Shown here: positions 23,798-34,575 of the stretch, piece by piece | Layout: the number at the start of each line of letters is the position of its first letter | How positions within the stretch are numbered: position 1 is the stretch's first letter | Source: JBCCGG01 sp039029395 | Lineage (GTDB): Bacteria > Pseudomonadota > Alphaproteobacteria > Kiloniellales > JAKSDN01 | NCBI GenBank assembly: GCA_039029395.1 | Contig: JBCCGG010000013.1 | Span: 1-64,000, forward strand | Direction of reading: 5' to 3' | Length of the DNA: 64,000 bases | The notes under the pieces: model-generated | Database searches by the model: none | Seen by the model: only the letters and a program-made list of their open reading frames with translations | Told to the model about the DNA's origin: nothing | Program-made: the position numbers and the translations under genes

Positions 23798-24907
23798 CTA
23801 TGCTTGCTTGCCAAGCTCCCGCAGCACCGCGTCGCCCATCACCGAGGTCGAGACCTTGGCGGTTCCCTCGGAAAGGATGTCGGGGGTGCGCATACCGGCA
23901 GCTAGGACTCGCTCGACCGCGGTTTCCAGCTGGTCGGCGGCTTCGCCCATGTCGAAGGAGTAGCGCAGCATCATGGCGAAGCTGAGCAGGCACGCCAGAG
24001 GATTGGCAACGCCTTGGCCCGCGATGTCGGGTGCTGTGCCATGGACCGGCTCGTAGAGCGCGCGCCGGCGCCCGGTGTCGTCTGCAGCGCCCAAGGACGC
24101 AGAGGGCAGCATGCCCAGCGAGCCGGTCAGCATGGCCGCACAGTCCGAGAGCATGTCTCCGAACAGGTTGTCGGTGACGATCACGTCGAACTGTTTGGGT
24201 GCGCGCACCAGCTGCATCGCGCAATTGTCGGCGTACATGTGGCTCAGCTCGATGTTCGAGTAGTCGGCCTCGTGCAGCTTTTGAACCTCCTGGCGCCACA
24301 GCACACCGGATTCCATCACGTTGGCCTTCTCGACCGAGCATAGCCGGCCGTCGCGTTTGCCCGCCAGGTCGAAGGCGACACGGGCGACCCGCTCAATCTC
24401 GTCGGTGGTGTAGACCTGGGTGTTGATCCCCCGGCGCTGTCCATCTGGCAGCTTCTCGATGCCGCGCGGCTCGCCGAAATAGACCCCACCGGTTAGCTCG
24501 CGCACGATCAGAATGTCGAGCCCGCTGACCACATCGGGTTTGAGGGTCGAGGCCTCGACCAGGGCGTCGAAGCAGATTGCTGGGCGCAGGTTAGCGAAAA
24601 GCTCCATCTCCTTCCGCAGGCGCAGAAGACCGCGCTCAGGCTTTATCTCGAACGGCAGATCGTCCCATTTGGGCCCGCCGACGGCGCCCAGCAGAACCGC
24701 GTCGGCCGACATAGCCTTCTCCAAGGTGGCCTCGGCCAGCGGCACGCCGTGGGCGTCGATCGCGGCGCCGCCGACCAGGTCCTGCTCCACATCAAACCCG
24801 GCCAAACCCTGTTCTTGGAACCAGTCGATCACACGCTCGACTTCCTGCATGCATTCAGGCCCAATCCCATCGCCGGGCAGAATCAGTACTTTGCGGTTGG
24901 CCGCCAT
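23798..24907 (-). CDS. leuB: 3-isopropylmalate dehydrogenase
   Basis: 369 residues. It oxidises and decarboxylates 3-isopropylmalate with NAD+ in leucine synthesis. Signatures include LILPGDGIGPECMQEVERVI, RELTGGVYFGEPRGIE, NVMESGVLWRQEVQKL, and the NAD/metal region NLFGDMLSDCAAMLTGSLGM with PVHGTAPDIAGQGVANP. It lies 42 bp after leuD. Confidence 0.98.
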   Translation of the reverse strand: MAANRKVLILPGDGIGPECMQEVERVIDWFQEQGLAGFDVEQDLVGGAAIDAHGVPLAEATLEKAMSADAVLLGAVGGPKWDDLPFEIKPERGLLRLRKEMELFANLRPAICFDALVEASTLKPDVVSGLDILIVRELTGGVYFGEPRGIEKLPDGQRRGINTQVYTTDEIERVARVAFDLAGKRDGRLCSVEKANVMESGVLWRQEVQKLHEADYSNIELSHMYADNCAMQLVRAPKQFDVIVTDNLFGDMLSDCAAMLTGSLGMLPSASLGAADDTGRRRALYEPVHGTAPDIAGQGVANPLACLLSFAMMLRYSFDMGEAADQLETAVERVLAAGMRTPDILSEGTAKVSTSVMGDAVLRELGKQA

Positions 24908-24948
24908 GCCGCCTATTCCTCCAATGGGTTAAGTTGCTAGCGGCGCGC

Positions 24949-25560
24949 TTAGGCGCCGTGAAGCCAAGGTTCCGACGCCTTTTGGCGAGCTTCGAAGTCG
25001 TCGATCACGGTCTTCTTCTGCAGGGTCTCGCCAATATCGTCCAGGCCGTTCAGTAGGCAATGCTTGCGGTGCGGGTCAATTTCGAAACTGACCGAGCCGC
25101 CGTCCGGTCCGGTGATCTCCTGCTTTTCCAGGTCGACCGTGAGGACCGCGTTGGCGCCGCGCTCGGCGTCGTCCATCAAAAGGTCCACCTGCTCCTCGGG
25201 CAGGGCGATCGGCAGGATTCCGTTCTTGAAGCAGTTGTTATAAAAGATGTCCGCGAAGCTCGGCGCGATGACGCAGCGGATTCCGGCGTCGAGCAGCGCC
25301 CAGGGGGCGTGCTCCCGGCTCGAGCCGCAGCCGAAGTTAGCGCCGGCGACCAGGATCTGGGCGCCCTGGTACTGGGGCCGGTCGAGCACGAAGTCCTGCT
25401 TGTTGCCCTCGTGGTCCCACCTGAGCTCGTGGAACAGGCCCTTGGAGAGGCCGGTTCTTTTGATCGTCTTGAGAAACTGCTTCGGGATGATCATGTCTGT
25501 GTCGACATTGACCATCGGCAGGGGCGCCGCGACGCCGCTCAAGGTCGTGAACTTGTCCAT
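24949..25560 (-). CDS. leuD: 3-isopropylmalate dehydratase small subunit
   Basis: 203 residues of the aconitase-swivel subunit that pairs with LeuC to isomerise 2-isopropylmalate. It contains VDTDMIIPKQFLKTIKRTGL, GANFGCGSSREHAPWALLD and IAPSFADIFYNNCFKNGILP, with EIDPHRKHCLLNGLDDIG near the end. It is separated from leuC by the RDD gene. Confidence 0.97.
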   Translation of the reverse strand: MDKFTTLSGVAAPLPMVNVDTDMIIPKQFLKTIKRTGLSKGLFHELRWDHEGNKQDFVLDRPQYQGAQILVAGANFGCGSSREHAPWALLDAGIRCVIAPSFADIFYNNCFKNGILPIALPEEQVDLLMDDAERGANAVLTVDLEKQEITGPDGGSVSFEIDPHRKHCLLNGLDDIGETLQKKTVIDDFEARQKASEPWLHGA

Positions 25561-25627
25561 CGCCAGTGCTTCCTAGGCCCTTCAGGGGTGAGAACGGTCG
25601 GCACCCTACTCGTTTTGGCCCGGCGGC

Positions 25628-26242
25628 TCAATTCCCGAAGACGGCCCTGCGCTTGGTTATGAGGCAGCTGGCAAAGATGTCGTGGATGCCTTGCTTCCGC
25701 TCGGTGAAAGCGACAGCGATACAGGCGATAAGAAACAAGAGCCCTGCGAAATAGGCCAGGACCGCGCTGCCGATCAGCGCGTCGAGCAGGCCGGCGGCGG
25801 CGCTGATCCACCAGGGCCAAGCGCGAAACAGCGCGCGACCGACCGTCAGCTGATGGCCGTAGAGGTCGGTCACCCTTAGACCGACCACTCGCTTTCCGGG
25901 CGTGGCCATGACGGGCGAGCTCTCGAAGCCGGCAAAGTAGAGCATGTAGAGGGCCATCAGCACGAAAGAGGCCATCGGGCTGAGCGGCTTGAAGATTTCC
26001 TCAATGGTGAAGTTCGGATCGACCGTCGCATTGGGGTCGAACTCGAAGGTCACCATGTCGGGGCTTAAGGTTTGAACGATAATGGCGACCGGTATGAACA
26101 AAATGACGGCATCGATCAGGGCCGCCAGAACACGCCACCAGAAGCCGCCGTATGGCTTTCCGCCGCCGGGCAACACGACATCGGGCTCGCCCTCAGGCCG
26201 GTCGAATGCCGGCGGAACCGGCTGGGCGCTCTTGTCGTCCAT
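25628..26242 (-). CDS. RDD family membrane protein
   Basis: 204 residues. RDD-domain features: a long hydrophilic N-terminus, the first helix with YGGFWWRVLAALIDAVILFI, the conserved TPGKRVVGLRVTDLYG motif (RDD-type charged triad region), and two more helices. Function is unproven in the family; transport of ions has been suggested for some members. It interrupts the leuC-leuD pair. Confidence 0.9.
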   Translation of the reverse strand: MDDKSAQPVPPAFDRPEGEPDVVLPGGGKPYGGFWWRVLAALIDAVILFIPVAIIVQTLSPDMVTFEFDPNATVDPNFTIEEIFKPLSPMASFVLMALYMLYFAGFESSPVMATPGKRVVGLRVTDLYGHQLTVGRALFRAWPWWISAAAGLLDALIGSAVLAYFAGLLFLIACIAVAFTERKQGIHDIFASCLITKRRAVFGN

Positions 26243-26407
26243 GAAGGACCCTCTCCTCTATAAGGTGTTAAGGGTAGCATATAGAGATAGAGGATGGGCG
26301 CCGATACTGCGGCGAAGCCTAACTTTCTCAGGCCGCGTGAGCTAACTCAGAGTTGAGATCACTATCCTAGAAATCCGTCGATCGGTACGCCCGGAGTTGC
26401 CGCCGTC

Positions 26408-27829
<1,422 letters not shown>

Positions 27830-27863
27830 TGTCCGCTCCCGCCGGTCTCTCGTGGCTTAGGCT

Positions 27864-28316
27864 TTAACTCTTGGGCTTGGCCTGTTTGGCGGCGCGCGCT
27901 TCGGCCTTGGCGGCCGACATCGCCGCCCGCTCGGCCTGAGCCGCCTTGCCGGCCGCGCCGGTGGTCTTCTCGCGGATCCGCGCCGCCTTGCCGGTCCGGC
28001 CGCGCAGATAATAGAGTTTGGCCCGGCGCACGTCGCCCCGGCGCACCAGTTGGATCGAGTCGATCCGCGGGCTGTACAGCGGGAAGATCCGCTCGACGCC
28101 TTCGCCGTAGGAGATCTTGCGCACCGTGAAGGAGGAGTTAAGCCCGCGATTCTTGCGCGCGATGCACACGCCCTCGAAGGCCTGGACACGCTCACGCGTG
28201 CCTTCGACCACCTTGACGTTCACGCGCACCGTGTCGCCCGGGCTGAAAGCCGGAATCTCGCGGTCGCTGGTCAGCTCCGCGACATGCTCTTGCTCGATCA
28301 ATTGAATAGTGTTCAT
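27864..28316 (-). CDS. rplS: 50S ribosomal protein L19
   Basis: 150 residues, longer than the usual ~115 by an alanine/lysine-rich tail (KAAQAERAAMSAAKAEARAAK). The core FSPGDTVRVNVKVVEGTRER, GVCIARKNRGLNSSFTVRK and YSPRIDSIQLVRRGDVRRAK is standard L19 at the 30S-50S interface. It follows trmD after 11 bp in the rpsP operon. Confidence 0.98.
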   Translation of the reverse strand: MNTIQLIEQEHVAELTSDREIPAFSPGDTVRVNVKVVEGTRERVQAFEGVCIARKNRGLNSSFTVRKISYGEGVERIFPLYSPRIDSIQLVRRGDVRRAKLYYLRGRTGKAARIREKTTGAAGKAAQAERAAMSAAKAEARAAKQAKPKS

Positions 28317-28327
28317 GGCTCTCGTCC

Positions 28328-29059
28328 TCAGCCGTCACTCGACTTGTTTTTTCGTCCCGCCAAATAGCGGGCCCAAAGATCAGGTCGCCGCGCCTTTGTC
28401 AAGCTTTCAGCCTGATCTAGGCGCCAGCGCCGAACCGCTTCGTGGTGTCCGGAGGTTAAGACCTCGGGCACCGGTTGGCCCTGCCATTCGGCCGGGCGGG
28501 TATAGAGCGGATACTCCAGGAGGCCTTGCTCGAAAGTCTCCTCGCTCAAGCTCTCTTCGTTGCCCAACACGCCGGGCAACAGGCGTACCACCGCGTCGAT
28601 CAGCGCCAAGGCCGCCGGCTCGCCGCCGGATAGCAAATAGTCGCCGATGCTGAGCTCTTCGACCGCGCGCCGCTCCAGCACCCGTTGATCGACACCTTCA
28701 TAGCGCCCGCACAGCAGCGTAACGCCGGGCCTTGTGGCCAGATCCCGCACCTTCGCCTGGTCCAGCAGGCGACCGCGCGGGCTCAGGTAGATCACCGGGC
28801 CGGGCTTGGCGGCGGCCGCCTCCAGAGCCCGGTCGACCACGTCGGGGCGCATCACCATGCCGGCGCCGCCACCGAACGGTTGGTCATCGACGGAGCGGTG
28901 TTTATCGCGCGCGAAGTCCCGGATGTCCAGCAGATCGAGCGCCCAGAGCCCCTTCTCCAAGGCCTTGCCGGCCAGGCTCACACCGAGCGGTCCGGGAAAG
29001 ACCTCGGGAAAGAGGGTGAGTACGCTTGCGGTCCAAGGCCGCGGTCTCTTTGCCATCAC
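28328..29059 (-). CDS. trmD: tRNA (guanine-37-N1)-methyltransferase
   Basis: 243 residues. It methylates G37 of tRNAs with SAM to prevent frameshifting. The deep trefoil knot is in LLCGRYEGVDQRVLE and SIGDYLLSGGEPAALALIDA, with DDQPFGGGAGMVMRPD near the start and SGHHEAVRRWR near the end. It immediately follows rimM. Confidence 0.98.
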   Translation of the reverse strand: MMAKRPRPWTASVLTLFPEVFPGPLGVSLAGKALEKGLWALDLLDIRDFARDKHRSVDDQPFGGGAGMVMRPDVVDRALEAAAAKPGPVIYLSPRGRLLDQAKVRDLATRPGVTLLCGRYEGVDQRVLERRAVEELSIGDYLLSGGEPAALALIDAVVRLLPGVLGNEESLSEETFEQGLLEYPLYTRPAEWQGQPVPEVLTSGHHEAVRRWRLDQAESLTKARRPDLWARYLAGRKNKSSDG

Positions 29060-29602
29060 TCACTCCGAGGCGTCCGCATCTTGCGCTGCCGCTTCAACAG
29101 TTTGCGGCACCACGAGTGTTAACTTGCCGTTCGCCAGGTCGACGCGCGGCACGGCTTCCTTGGTGAAGGCGACCAACTCGCTGCCACCGCCGCTTTGCGG
29201 CCGGATCTCGAGCAGGTCGCCTGCGCCGAAGTTCTGCACCGCGATCACCTGGCCGAGAGGCCGACCTTCTGGGTCTTCCGCCGCCAGGCCGACGAGGTCG
29301 GCGTGGTAAAAAGTCTCCGGCTCGTCGATCTCGGGCAGAACGGCGCGCGACACGTGCAGTCTGGTGCCGCTTAGCGCTTCCGCCTGATCCCGATCCTCTA
29401 TCCCTTTGATTCGGCCGAGCAACAGGCCTTTGCTGCGGCCCGTCAGGGTGAGGTGAAAGCTGCGCGCACCTACCTGATCGACCAGTGGTCCATAGGAGGC
29501 GATATCCTCCGGAACCTCGGTGAAGGACTTGAGACGCACGCCGCCGCGCACCCCGTGGGGGCCGGTAATCACGCCAAGACAGATCCGCTCGGCGACCGCC
29601 AT
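29060..29602 (-). CDS. rimM: 16S rRNA processing protein RimM
   Basis: 180 residues. It assists 30S head assembly and binds S19. It has the N-terminal LGVITGPHGVRGGVRLKSFT, the PRC-barrel region DLVGLAAEDPEGRPLGQV and FGAGDLLEI, with the usual AFTKEAVPRVDLANGKL end. The stop abuts the trmD start within two bases. Confidence 0.97.
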   Translation of the reverse strand: MAVAERICLGVITGPHGVRGGVRLKSFTEVPEDIASYGPLVDQVGARSFHLTLTGRSKGLLLGRIKGIEDRDQAEALSGTRLHVSRAVLPEIDEPETFYHADLVGLAAEDPEGRPLGQVIAVQNFGAGDLLEIRPQSGGGSELVAFTKEAVPRVDLANGKLTLVVPQTVEAAAQDADASE

Positions 29603-29609
29603 GGCTGGC

Positions 29610-30038
29610 TTAGCCCGAGGCCTCCTCGGAGGCCGGCTCCTCAGCGGCGGGCTCCTCCGCCGGCTCCGCGGCCGCCGCGGCAGCGGCTTCGTCGGCCGCC
29701 TTCTTGGCCTCCTCGGCTTCCTTCAGGCGCTCCTGGGCCTTTTTCTTGGGCTGGTTCTTCTTGGTCTGGTTCGGCACCGCCGGCATGGCGATGATCTCGG
29801 CCTGCCCCAAGAAGCGCGCGACCCGGTCGCTCGGCTGTGCGCCCACGGAAATCCAGTGCTTGGCGCGCTCCTGATCGAGCACCAGGCGCTCCGGGTGGTC
29901 TTTCGGGACCATCGGATTGTAGGCGCCGATCCGCTCGATGAAGCGGCCGTCACGCGGGCTGCGGGAATCGGCCACAACGATGCGGTAGTAGGGGCGCTTT
30001 TTGGCGCCGCCGCGGGCCAGTCGAATGCGTAGGGACAT
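29610..30038 (-). CDS. rpsP: 30S ribosomal protein S16
   Basis: 142 residues; the conserved part is MSLRIRLARGGAKKRPYYRI, VADSRSPRDGRFIERIGAYN and AKHWISVGAQPSDRVARFLG. The alanine/glutamate-rich tail of about 60 residues is longer than the common S16, as seen in many alphaproteobacteria. I chose the ATG giving MSLRIRL over an upstream reading inside the VOC gene spacer. Confidence 0.97.
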   Translation of the reverse strand: MSLRIRLARGGAKKRPYYRIVVADSRSPRDGRFIERIGAYNPMVPKDHPERLVLDQERAKHWISVGAQPSDRVARFLGQAEIIAMPAVPNQTKKNQPKKKAQERLKEAEEAKKAADEAAAAAAAEPAEEPAAEEPASEEASG

Positions 30039-30069
30039 GTCTTTTCTCTTTCCTCTAGATGACGTTCTC

Positions 30070-30465
30070 TCAGGCCTGCTCGCCGGGGGCGTAGCAGACC
30101 GCCTGAAGCTTGTTGCCGTCGGGATCGCGCACATAAGCGCCGTAGTAGTGTTCGCTGTACTGGGGTCGCAGACCGGGTTCCCCCTCGTCTTGGCCGCCAG
30201 TCGCCAGCGCGGCCTCGTGGAAGGCCCGCACCGCCGCCCGGCTGGGCGCCAGGAAGGCGACGTGGGTGCCGTTGCCGAAGCTGGCCGGACCGCCGTCGAA
30301 GGGCGGCATGACGTAGAGCCAGGGTCCGTCGTCCTCTGACAGGGCGTAGGCGAAATGGTCGCTTCCGTCAGCCACCTTGACCAGGCCGAGGGGTGTCAGC
30401 ACTTGATCATAGAAGGCCTTGGATCGCGCAACGTCGTTCGTGCCTAGCGTGATGTGGCTGATCAT
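30070..30465 (-). CDS. VOC family (glyoxalase/bleomycin resistance-like) protein
   Basis: 131 residues of the vicinal-oxygen-chelate fold, starting MISHITLGTNDVARSKAFYD and ending YGAYVRDPDGNKLQAVCYAP. The metal-ligand His and Glu positions (H in ISHIT, one in NGTHVAF) are partly present. It overlaps the ffh stop by 4 bp (ATGA) and sits between ffh and rpsP. The substrate is unknown. Confidence 0.88.
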   Translation of the reverse strand: MISHITLGTNDVARSKAFYDQVLTPLGLVKVADGSDHFAYALSEDDGPWLYVMPPFDGGPASFGNGTHVAFLAPSRAAVRAFHEAALATGGQDEGEPGLRPQYSEHYYGAYVRDPDGNKLQAVCYAPGEQA

Positions 30466-31835
30466 CGAAAACCTCCGCCGCCCATACCGCCCGGCGGCAT
30501 GCCGGGCAGGCCGTGGCGCGCCAGCCCCTTCTTGCCGAGCTTCTTGACCTTCTTCATCATGCGCCCGGCTTCCTGGTGCTGCTTCAGAAGCTTGTTGATC
30601 TCCTGCACCGTGGTGCCCGACCCGGCGGCGACCCGGCGCTTGCGGCTCGCTTTGATGATCTCGGGACGCTGACGCTCGAGCGGCGTCATGGAGGACAGGA
30701 TCGCCAGCTGGCGCTTGACCATCTTGTCGTCGATGTTGGCGCCCTTCATCTGCTGCTGAATCTTAGGCACGCCGGGCAACATGCCCATCAAGCCGCTCAG
30801 GCCGCCCATCTTGAGCAGCTGCTGGAGCTGTTGGGCCAGGTCGTCCAGGTCGAACTTACCTTTCTGGATCTTCTTGGCGAGCTTCTCGGCTTCGTCAGCC
30901 TCGATCGTCTCAGCCGCCTTCTCGACCAGGGAGACCACGTCGCCCATGCCCAATATGCGCGAGGCGATACGGTCTGGGTGAAAAGCCTCGATGGCGTCCA
31001 GCTTCTCGCCGCTGCCCAAGAGTTTGATCGGCTTGCCGGTCACCGCCTTCATGGAAAGCGCCGCACCGCCCCGGGCGTCGCCATCCGTACGGGTCAGCAC
31101 TATGCCGGTCAGGCCCAAACGCTCATCGAAGGCCTTGGCCACGTTGACCGCGTCCTGACCGGTCATGGCGTCGGCTACCAGAAGGGTCTCGTGTGGCTTC
31201 GCGGCGCCGGCCACCGCCGCAACCTCGGCCATCAGCTCTTCGTCGATCGCCAGGCGGCCGGCAGTGTCCAGCAGCACCAGGTCGAATCCTTCGAGGGCAG
31301 CGGTCTGCACAGCGCGCTTTGCGATCGCGACCGGCGGCTCGCCCGGCACGATATCAAGCGTACGTACGTCTGCTTGCAAGCCAAGCACTGCTAGCTGCTG
31401 TTGAGCGGCGGGCCGACGTACGTCCAGCGAGGCCATCAGCGCCTTCTTCTTATCCCGGGTCTTGGCCCGAAGTGCGATCTTGGCGGTCGTCGTGGTCTTG
31501 CCAGAGCCCTGCAGGCCGACCAGCATGTAAACGGCCGGTGGCTCAACGTCCGCGGCCAGGGCGACCGCTTCGCTGCCGAGCGCTTCGACCAGCTGGTCGT
31601 GGACGATCTTGACCACCATCTGGCCCGGGGTGACCGAGCGCAGGACCTCCTGGCCGACCGCCTTCTCGCGCACGCCCTCGATGAAATCCTTGACCACCGG
31701 CAAAGCGACGTCGGCCTCGAGCAAGGCGACGCGAACCTCACGCAGCGCCGCGGTGACGTCCTCCTCGCTTAGCGCGCCGCGCTTCTTCAGGCGGTCAAGA
31801 ACGTCGCCCAGTCTCTCTTGCAAGCCGTCGAACAT
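30462..31835 (-). CDS. ffh: Signal recognition particle protein Ffh (SRP54)
   Basis: 457 residues. It binds 4.5S RNA and signal peptides during co-translational targeting. The N and G domains carry VGLQGSGKTTTTAKIAL, LLDTAGRLAIDEELMAEV and LTRTDGDARGGAAL. The methionine-rich M domain spans about residues 300-457 and ends in GLPGMPPGGMGGGG. It heads the ffh-VOC-rpsP-rimM-trmD-rplS-leuC string. Confidence 0.98.
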   Translation of the reverse strand: MFDGLQERLGDVLDRLKKRGALSEEDVTAALREVRVALLEADVALPVVKDFIEGVREKAVGQEVLRSVTPGQMVVKIVHDQLVEALGSEAVALAADVEPPAVYMLVGLQGSGKTTTTAKIALRAKTRDKKKALMASLDVRRPAAQQQLAVLGLQADVRTLDIVPGEPPVAIAKRAVQTAALEGFDLVLLDTAGRLAIDEELMAEVAAVAGAAKPHETLLVADAMTGQDAVNVAKAFDERLGLTGIVLTRTDGDARGGAALSMKAVTGKPIKLLGSGEKLDAIEAFHPDRIASRILGMGDVVSLVEKAAETIEADEAEKLAKKIQKGKFDLDDLAQQLQQLLKMGGLSGLMGMLPGVPKIQQQMKGANIDDKMVKRQLAILSSMTPLERQRPEIIKASRKRRVAAGSGTTVQEINKLLKQHQEAGRMMKKVKKLGKKGLARHGLPGMPPGGMGGGGFR

Positions 31836-31997
31836 GCCGTTTCGGTCCGTCGATCCAAGTCAAAACCTAGAGCCAAAGCCAAAGAGCGCCAGTGCGCGAA
31901 ACTCGCGGACTGGCGGGGCTCCTCGGAACCGGGTTGCACCCTTGGCTTGAGCGGGCGAACTCATAAGGGCTCCGCCGGCCGGCGTCAAGCACAGGGA

Positions 31998-32027
31998 TTG
32001 GATTTGCGCCGCCAATCGCCATAATAG
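31998..32027 (+). promoter_or_regulatory. Candidate promoter of the hemolysin III gene
   Basis: Plus strand TTGGAT, 18-bp spacer, TAATAG, 27 bp before the GTG of the hemolysin-III-like gene. The -35 is weak. Confidence 0.35.
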
Positions 32028-32054
32028 GGGGCGGGCTGACGAAGGGAGACAGGC

Positions 32055-32732
32055 GTGGCGAGTGCCGCACATAGGTTGCGCACGGCGATCGAGGACAACG
32101 GCGAGAGCTTCTATGAAGAGCTTGCCAACACCCTGACCCATGGCATCGGGGCGGTTCTGGCGGCCGCGGCGTTGGCGCTGATCGTCGTGCTTGCCGCTCT
32201 GACCGGAAATGCTTGGGCCGTGACCGCCGCGGCAATCTATGGCGCGAGCCTGGTGATGGTTTACCTGTCCTCCGCGCTCTATCACGGCATCTGGCACAAG
32301 GCCACCAAGGCAGTCTTCCTGGTTCTTGACCACTGCGCGATCTTCCTTTTGATCGCAGGGACTTACACCCCGATTACCCTCCTTGTCTTTCCCCAGCCGC
32401 TGGGCTGGACGCTGTTCGGCGTGATATGGGCCATGGCATTCGTCGGCATCGCTTTGCGGCTCTGGCTGGGCCACCTCCATTGGATAATGATTCCGCTGTT
32501 CCTGGCCATGGGCTGGATCGGATTTTTCTGGAGCGACACGGTGTTCACCCATCTGGGCGCCGCCGGAGCCTGGCTGATCCTCTCCGGCGGTTTGGCCTAT
32601 ACCGGCGGCGTGGTGTTTTTCTTGTGGCGCAGCCTGCCCTTCAACCACGCCCTCTGGCATGTCTCTGTGCTGGGCGGCAGCGTGTGCCACTTCGTCGCCA
32701 TCGCGCTCTATGTGGTGCCTGCGGCGGCCTAG
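32055..32732 (+). CDS. Hemolysin III / PAQR family membrane protein
   Basis: 225 residues with seven hydrophobic segments. The family motif is EELANTLTHGIGAVLAAAAL, plus SSALYHGIWHKATKAVFLVLD and SVCHFVAIALYVV; the Ser, Asp and His residues form the metal site in PAQR proteins. Start is GTG after AGGGAGA. The name is historical; a ceramidase-like or membrane-homeostasis role is known in relatives. Confidence 0.92.
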   Translation: MASAAHRLRTAIEDNGESFYEELANTLTHGIGAVLAAAALALIVVLAALTGNAWAVTAAAIYGASLVMVYLSSALYHGIWHKATKAVFLVLDHCAIFLLIAGTYTPITLLVFPQPLGWTLFGVIWAMAFVGIALRLWLGHLHWIMIPLFLAMGWIGFFWSDTVFTHLGAAGAWLILSGGLAYTGGVVFFLWRSLPFNHALWHVSVLGGSVCHFVAIALYVVPAAA

Positions 32733-32735
32733 CGG

Positions 32736-33119
32736 GTGGAGAGAAAGACCTACGATCCCGCCGCCGTTTCGCCGCCCCAAGGCGGCTACCACCATGGTCT
32801 GGAGGTCACCGGCGCCCGGCGGTTGCTGTTCATCAGCGGCCAGATTCCAGACGACGCCGAGGGCAAGGTGCCGGCTGACTTCGAGAGCCAGTGCCGTCTG
32901 GCCTGGCGCAACATCGAAGCGGTCCTGACCGAGGCTGGCCTTGGGCTCCAAGACTTGGTCAAGGTCACGACCTTTCTGACCGACCGAGGCCAAGCCGACA
33001 TCAACGGGCGGATACGCCGGGAGGTACTGGGCGATCATCGGCCGGCTTTGACCGTCGTGGTGGCCCAGACCTTGGAGAGCGCTTGGCTGCTCGAGATCGA
33101 GGCGATAGCGGCCGCCTGA
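32736..33119 (+). CDS. RidA/YjgF family protein
   Basis: 127 residues. The RidA fold is shown by TGARRLLFISGQIPDDAEGK, NIEAVLTEAGLGLQDLVKVT and HRPALTVVVAQTLESAWLLE. RidA proteins hydrolyse reactive enamine/imine intermediates; the catalytic Arg of the classic subgroup is replaced or displaced here, so another subgroup is possible. It starts with GTG three bases after the hemolysin stop. Confidence 0.85.
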   Translation: MERKTYDPAAVSPPQGGYHHGLEVTGARRLLFISGQIPDDAEGKVPADFESQCRLAWRNIEAVLTEAGLGLQDLVKVTTFLTDRGQADINGRIRREVLGDHRPALTVVVAQTLESAWLLEIEAIAAA

Positions 33120-33157
33120 GCTTTACGCGACCCCGGTAAAACCCCTATAACCGGGAT

Positions 33158-33991
33158 ATGAGCGGACGGCCTTTCCTTAAGATGCACGGTCTCGGCAACG
33201 ACTTCGTCGTGGTCGATGGGCGGCGTGCGCCTTTTACCCTGGACGATGCCAGCGCCCGGGCGATCGCCGATCGGCGCCAGGGCGTCGGCTGCGACCAGCT
33301 GATCGTGCTCGAGCCGCCAACCAACGGGGCGGCCGACGTCTTCATGCGGATCCGCAACCACGACGGCGGCGAGGTCGAGGCTTGCGGCAACGCGACCCGC
33401 TGCGTCGCCGCCCTGGTGATGGCCGAGACTGGGGCAGAAGCCTGCACCGTTGAGACCCTGGCCGGCCTCCTGCCGGCAAAGGCGGCCGGCCCGGGCCGGA
33501 TCGCGGTCGACATGGGCGAAGCCAAGACCGGTTGGCGGGACGTGCCGGTCGCAAGGGAAATGGATACACTCCATCTGGATCTGAACCTCGGGCCCTTGGC
33601 CGACCCGGTCGGCGTCTCGATCGGCAACCCTCACGCGGTCTTCTTCGTCCAGGACGCGGCTGCGATCGATCTGGCCGAACTTGGGCCACAGCTGGAGCAC
33701 GACCCGCTGTTTCCCGAGCGCGCCAATATCGGCGTGGCCCAGGTTCTCGACCGGGGCAACATCCGCTTGCGCGTCTGGGAGCGTGGGGTCGGCATCACCC
33801 GGGCCTGCGGCACCGGCGCTTGCGCGGCCGCCGTCGCCGCCCACCGCCGGGGCGTGACCGAGCGCAAAGTCACCGTAACGCTCGAGGGCGGCCCGCTCGG
33901 CCTGGAATGGCGCGAGGATGGCCACGTCATCATGACCGGGCCCTATGCCACGGCGTTCAGTGGGGTGTTGGGTGAGGCAATTCCGGGCTAG
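33158..33991 (+). CDS. dapF: Diaminopimelate epimerase
   Basis: 277 residues. It converts LL- to meso-diaminopimelate for lysine and peptidoglycan. The two catalytic cysteines lie in EACGNATRCVAALV and ITRACGTGACAAAVAAH. The start FLKMHGLGNDFVVVDGRRAP is canonical. It is convergent and nearly touching the DUF2199 gene. Confidence 0.97.
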   Translation: MSGRPFLKMHGLGNDFVVVDGRRAPFTLDDASARAIADRRQGVGCDQLIVLEPPTNGAADVFMRIRNHDGGEVEACGNATRCVAALVMAETGAEACTVETLAGLLPAKAAGPGRIAVDMGEAKTGWRDVPVAREMDTLHLDLNLGPLADPVGVSIGNPHAVFFVQDAAAIDLAELGPQLEHDPLFPERANIGVAQVLDRGNIRLRVWERGVGITRACGTGACAAAVAAHRRGVTERKVTVTLEGGPLGLEWREDGHVIMTGPYATAFSGVLGEAIPG

Positions 33992-34516
33992 CTAAATCGA
34001 GAAATCGAAGTCCCGGTGCATTAATCGCTGGGCAAACTCAATGGCCCTTTCCATTGGCATGCCTTCGCGCTGATCGACGGCCAGCGGATGGTCGGTTGGC
34101 TCCAGCTCGAGCAAGGGGCGCATGTTGTCGTCCTGCGGGTGGACCTTCTGACTGAGTTGGAGTGTTTCGGGATAAAACGGCAGACGGTTGGAGAGCCAGC
34201 CGAAATAGGGGCCTTCACCGGATCGCTGGTCGGCCAAAAAAACATCCTGATAGCGTTTGTAATTGGTCTCGCTCAGCGAACTCCAGACGCCCCAGCCAAA
34301 GCTGTCCTCGGTGCCGATGATTGGAATCTCGAGAACGCAACGCACGAAGAAGTACTCACCGTCGATCGAACAGAAGTTGTTGTCTAATGTGGAGCGCCGG
34401 TCTCGTTCGGTTTCCGGCACATCCCAATAAAAGTCCGGCGAGTCAAAACCGAAGTCGGGCAATCCCTTGTGCACCTCGCCGCAGCATCCGCAGGTGTAGG
34501 TGAGAGCTTCCGCCAT
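33992..34516 (-). CDS. DUF2199 domain protein
   Basis: 174 residues. The family start TYTCGCCGEVHKGLPDFGFD holds a CxCC-type putative zinc knuckle, followed by FFVRCVLEIPIIGTEDSFGW and GWLSNRLPFYPETLQLSQKV. The function of DUF2199 is unknown. It faces dapF with no gap and is divergent from mtaB with about 59 bp. Confidence 0.88.
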   Translation of the reverse strand: MAEALTYTCGCCGEVHKGLPDFGFDSPDFYWDVPETERDRRSTLDNNFCSIDGEYFFVRCVLEIPIIGTEDSFGWGVWSSLSETNYKRYQDVFLADQRSGEGPYFGWLSNRLPFYPETLQLSQKVHPQDDNMRPLLELEPTDHPLAVDQREGMPMERAIEFAQRLMHRDFDFSI

Positions 34517-34575
34517 CTCTCGATCCTTGGGCGTTCCGGTAGACTTCCCCCGGCATCGATCCTATAACCCGCGCC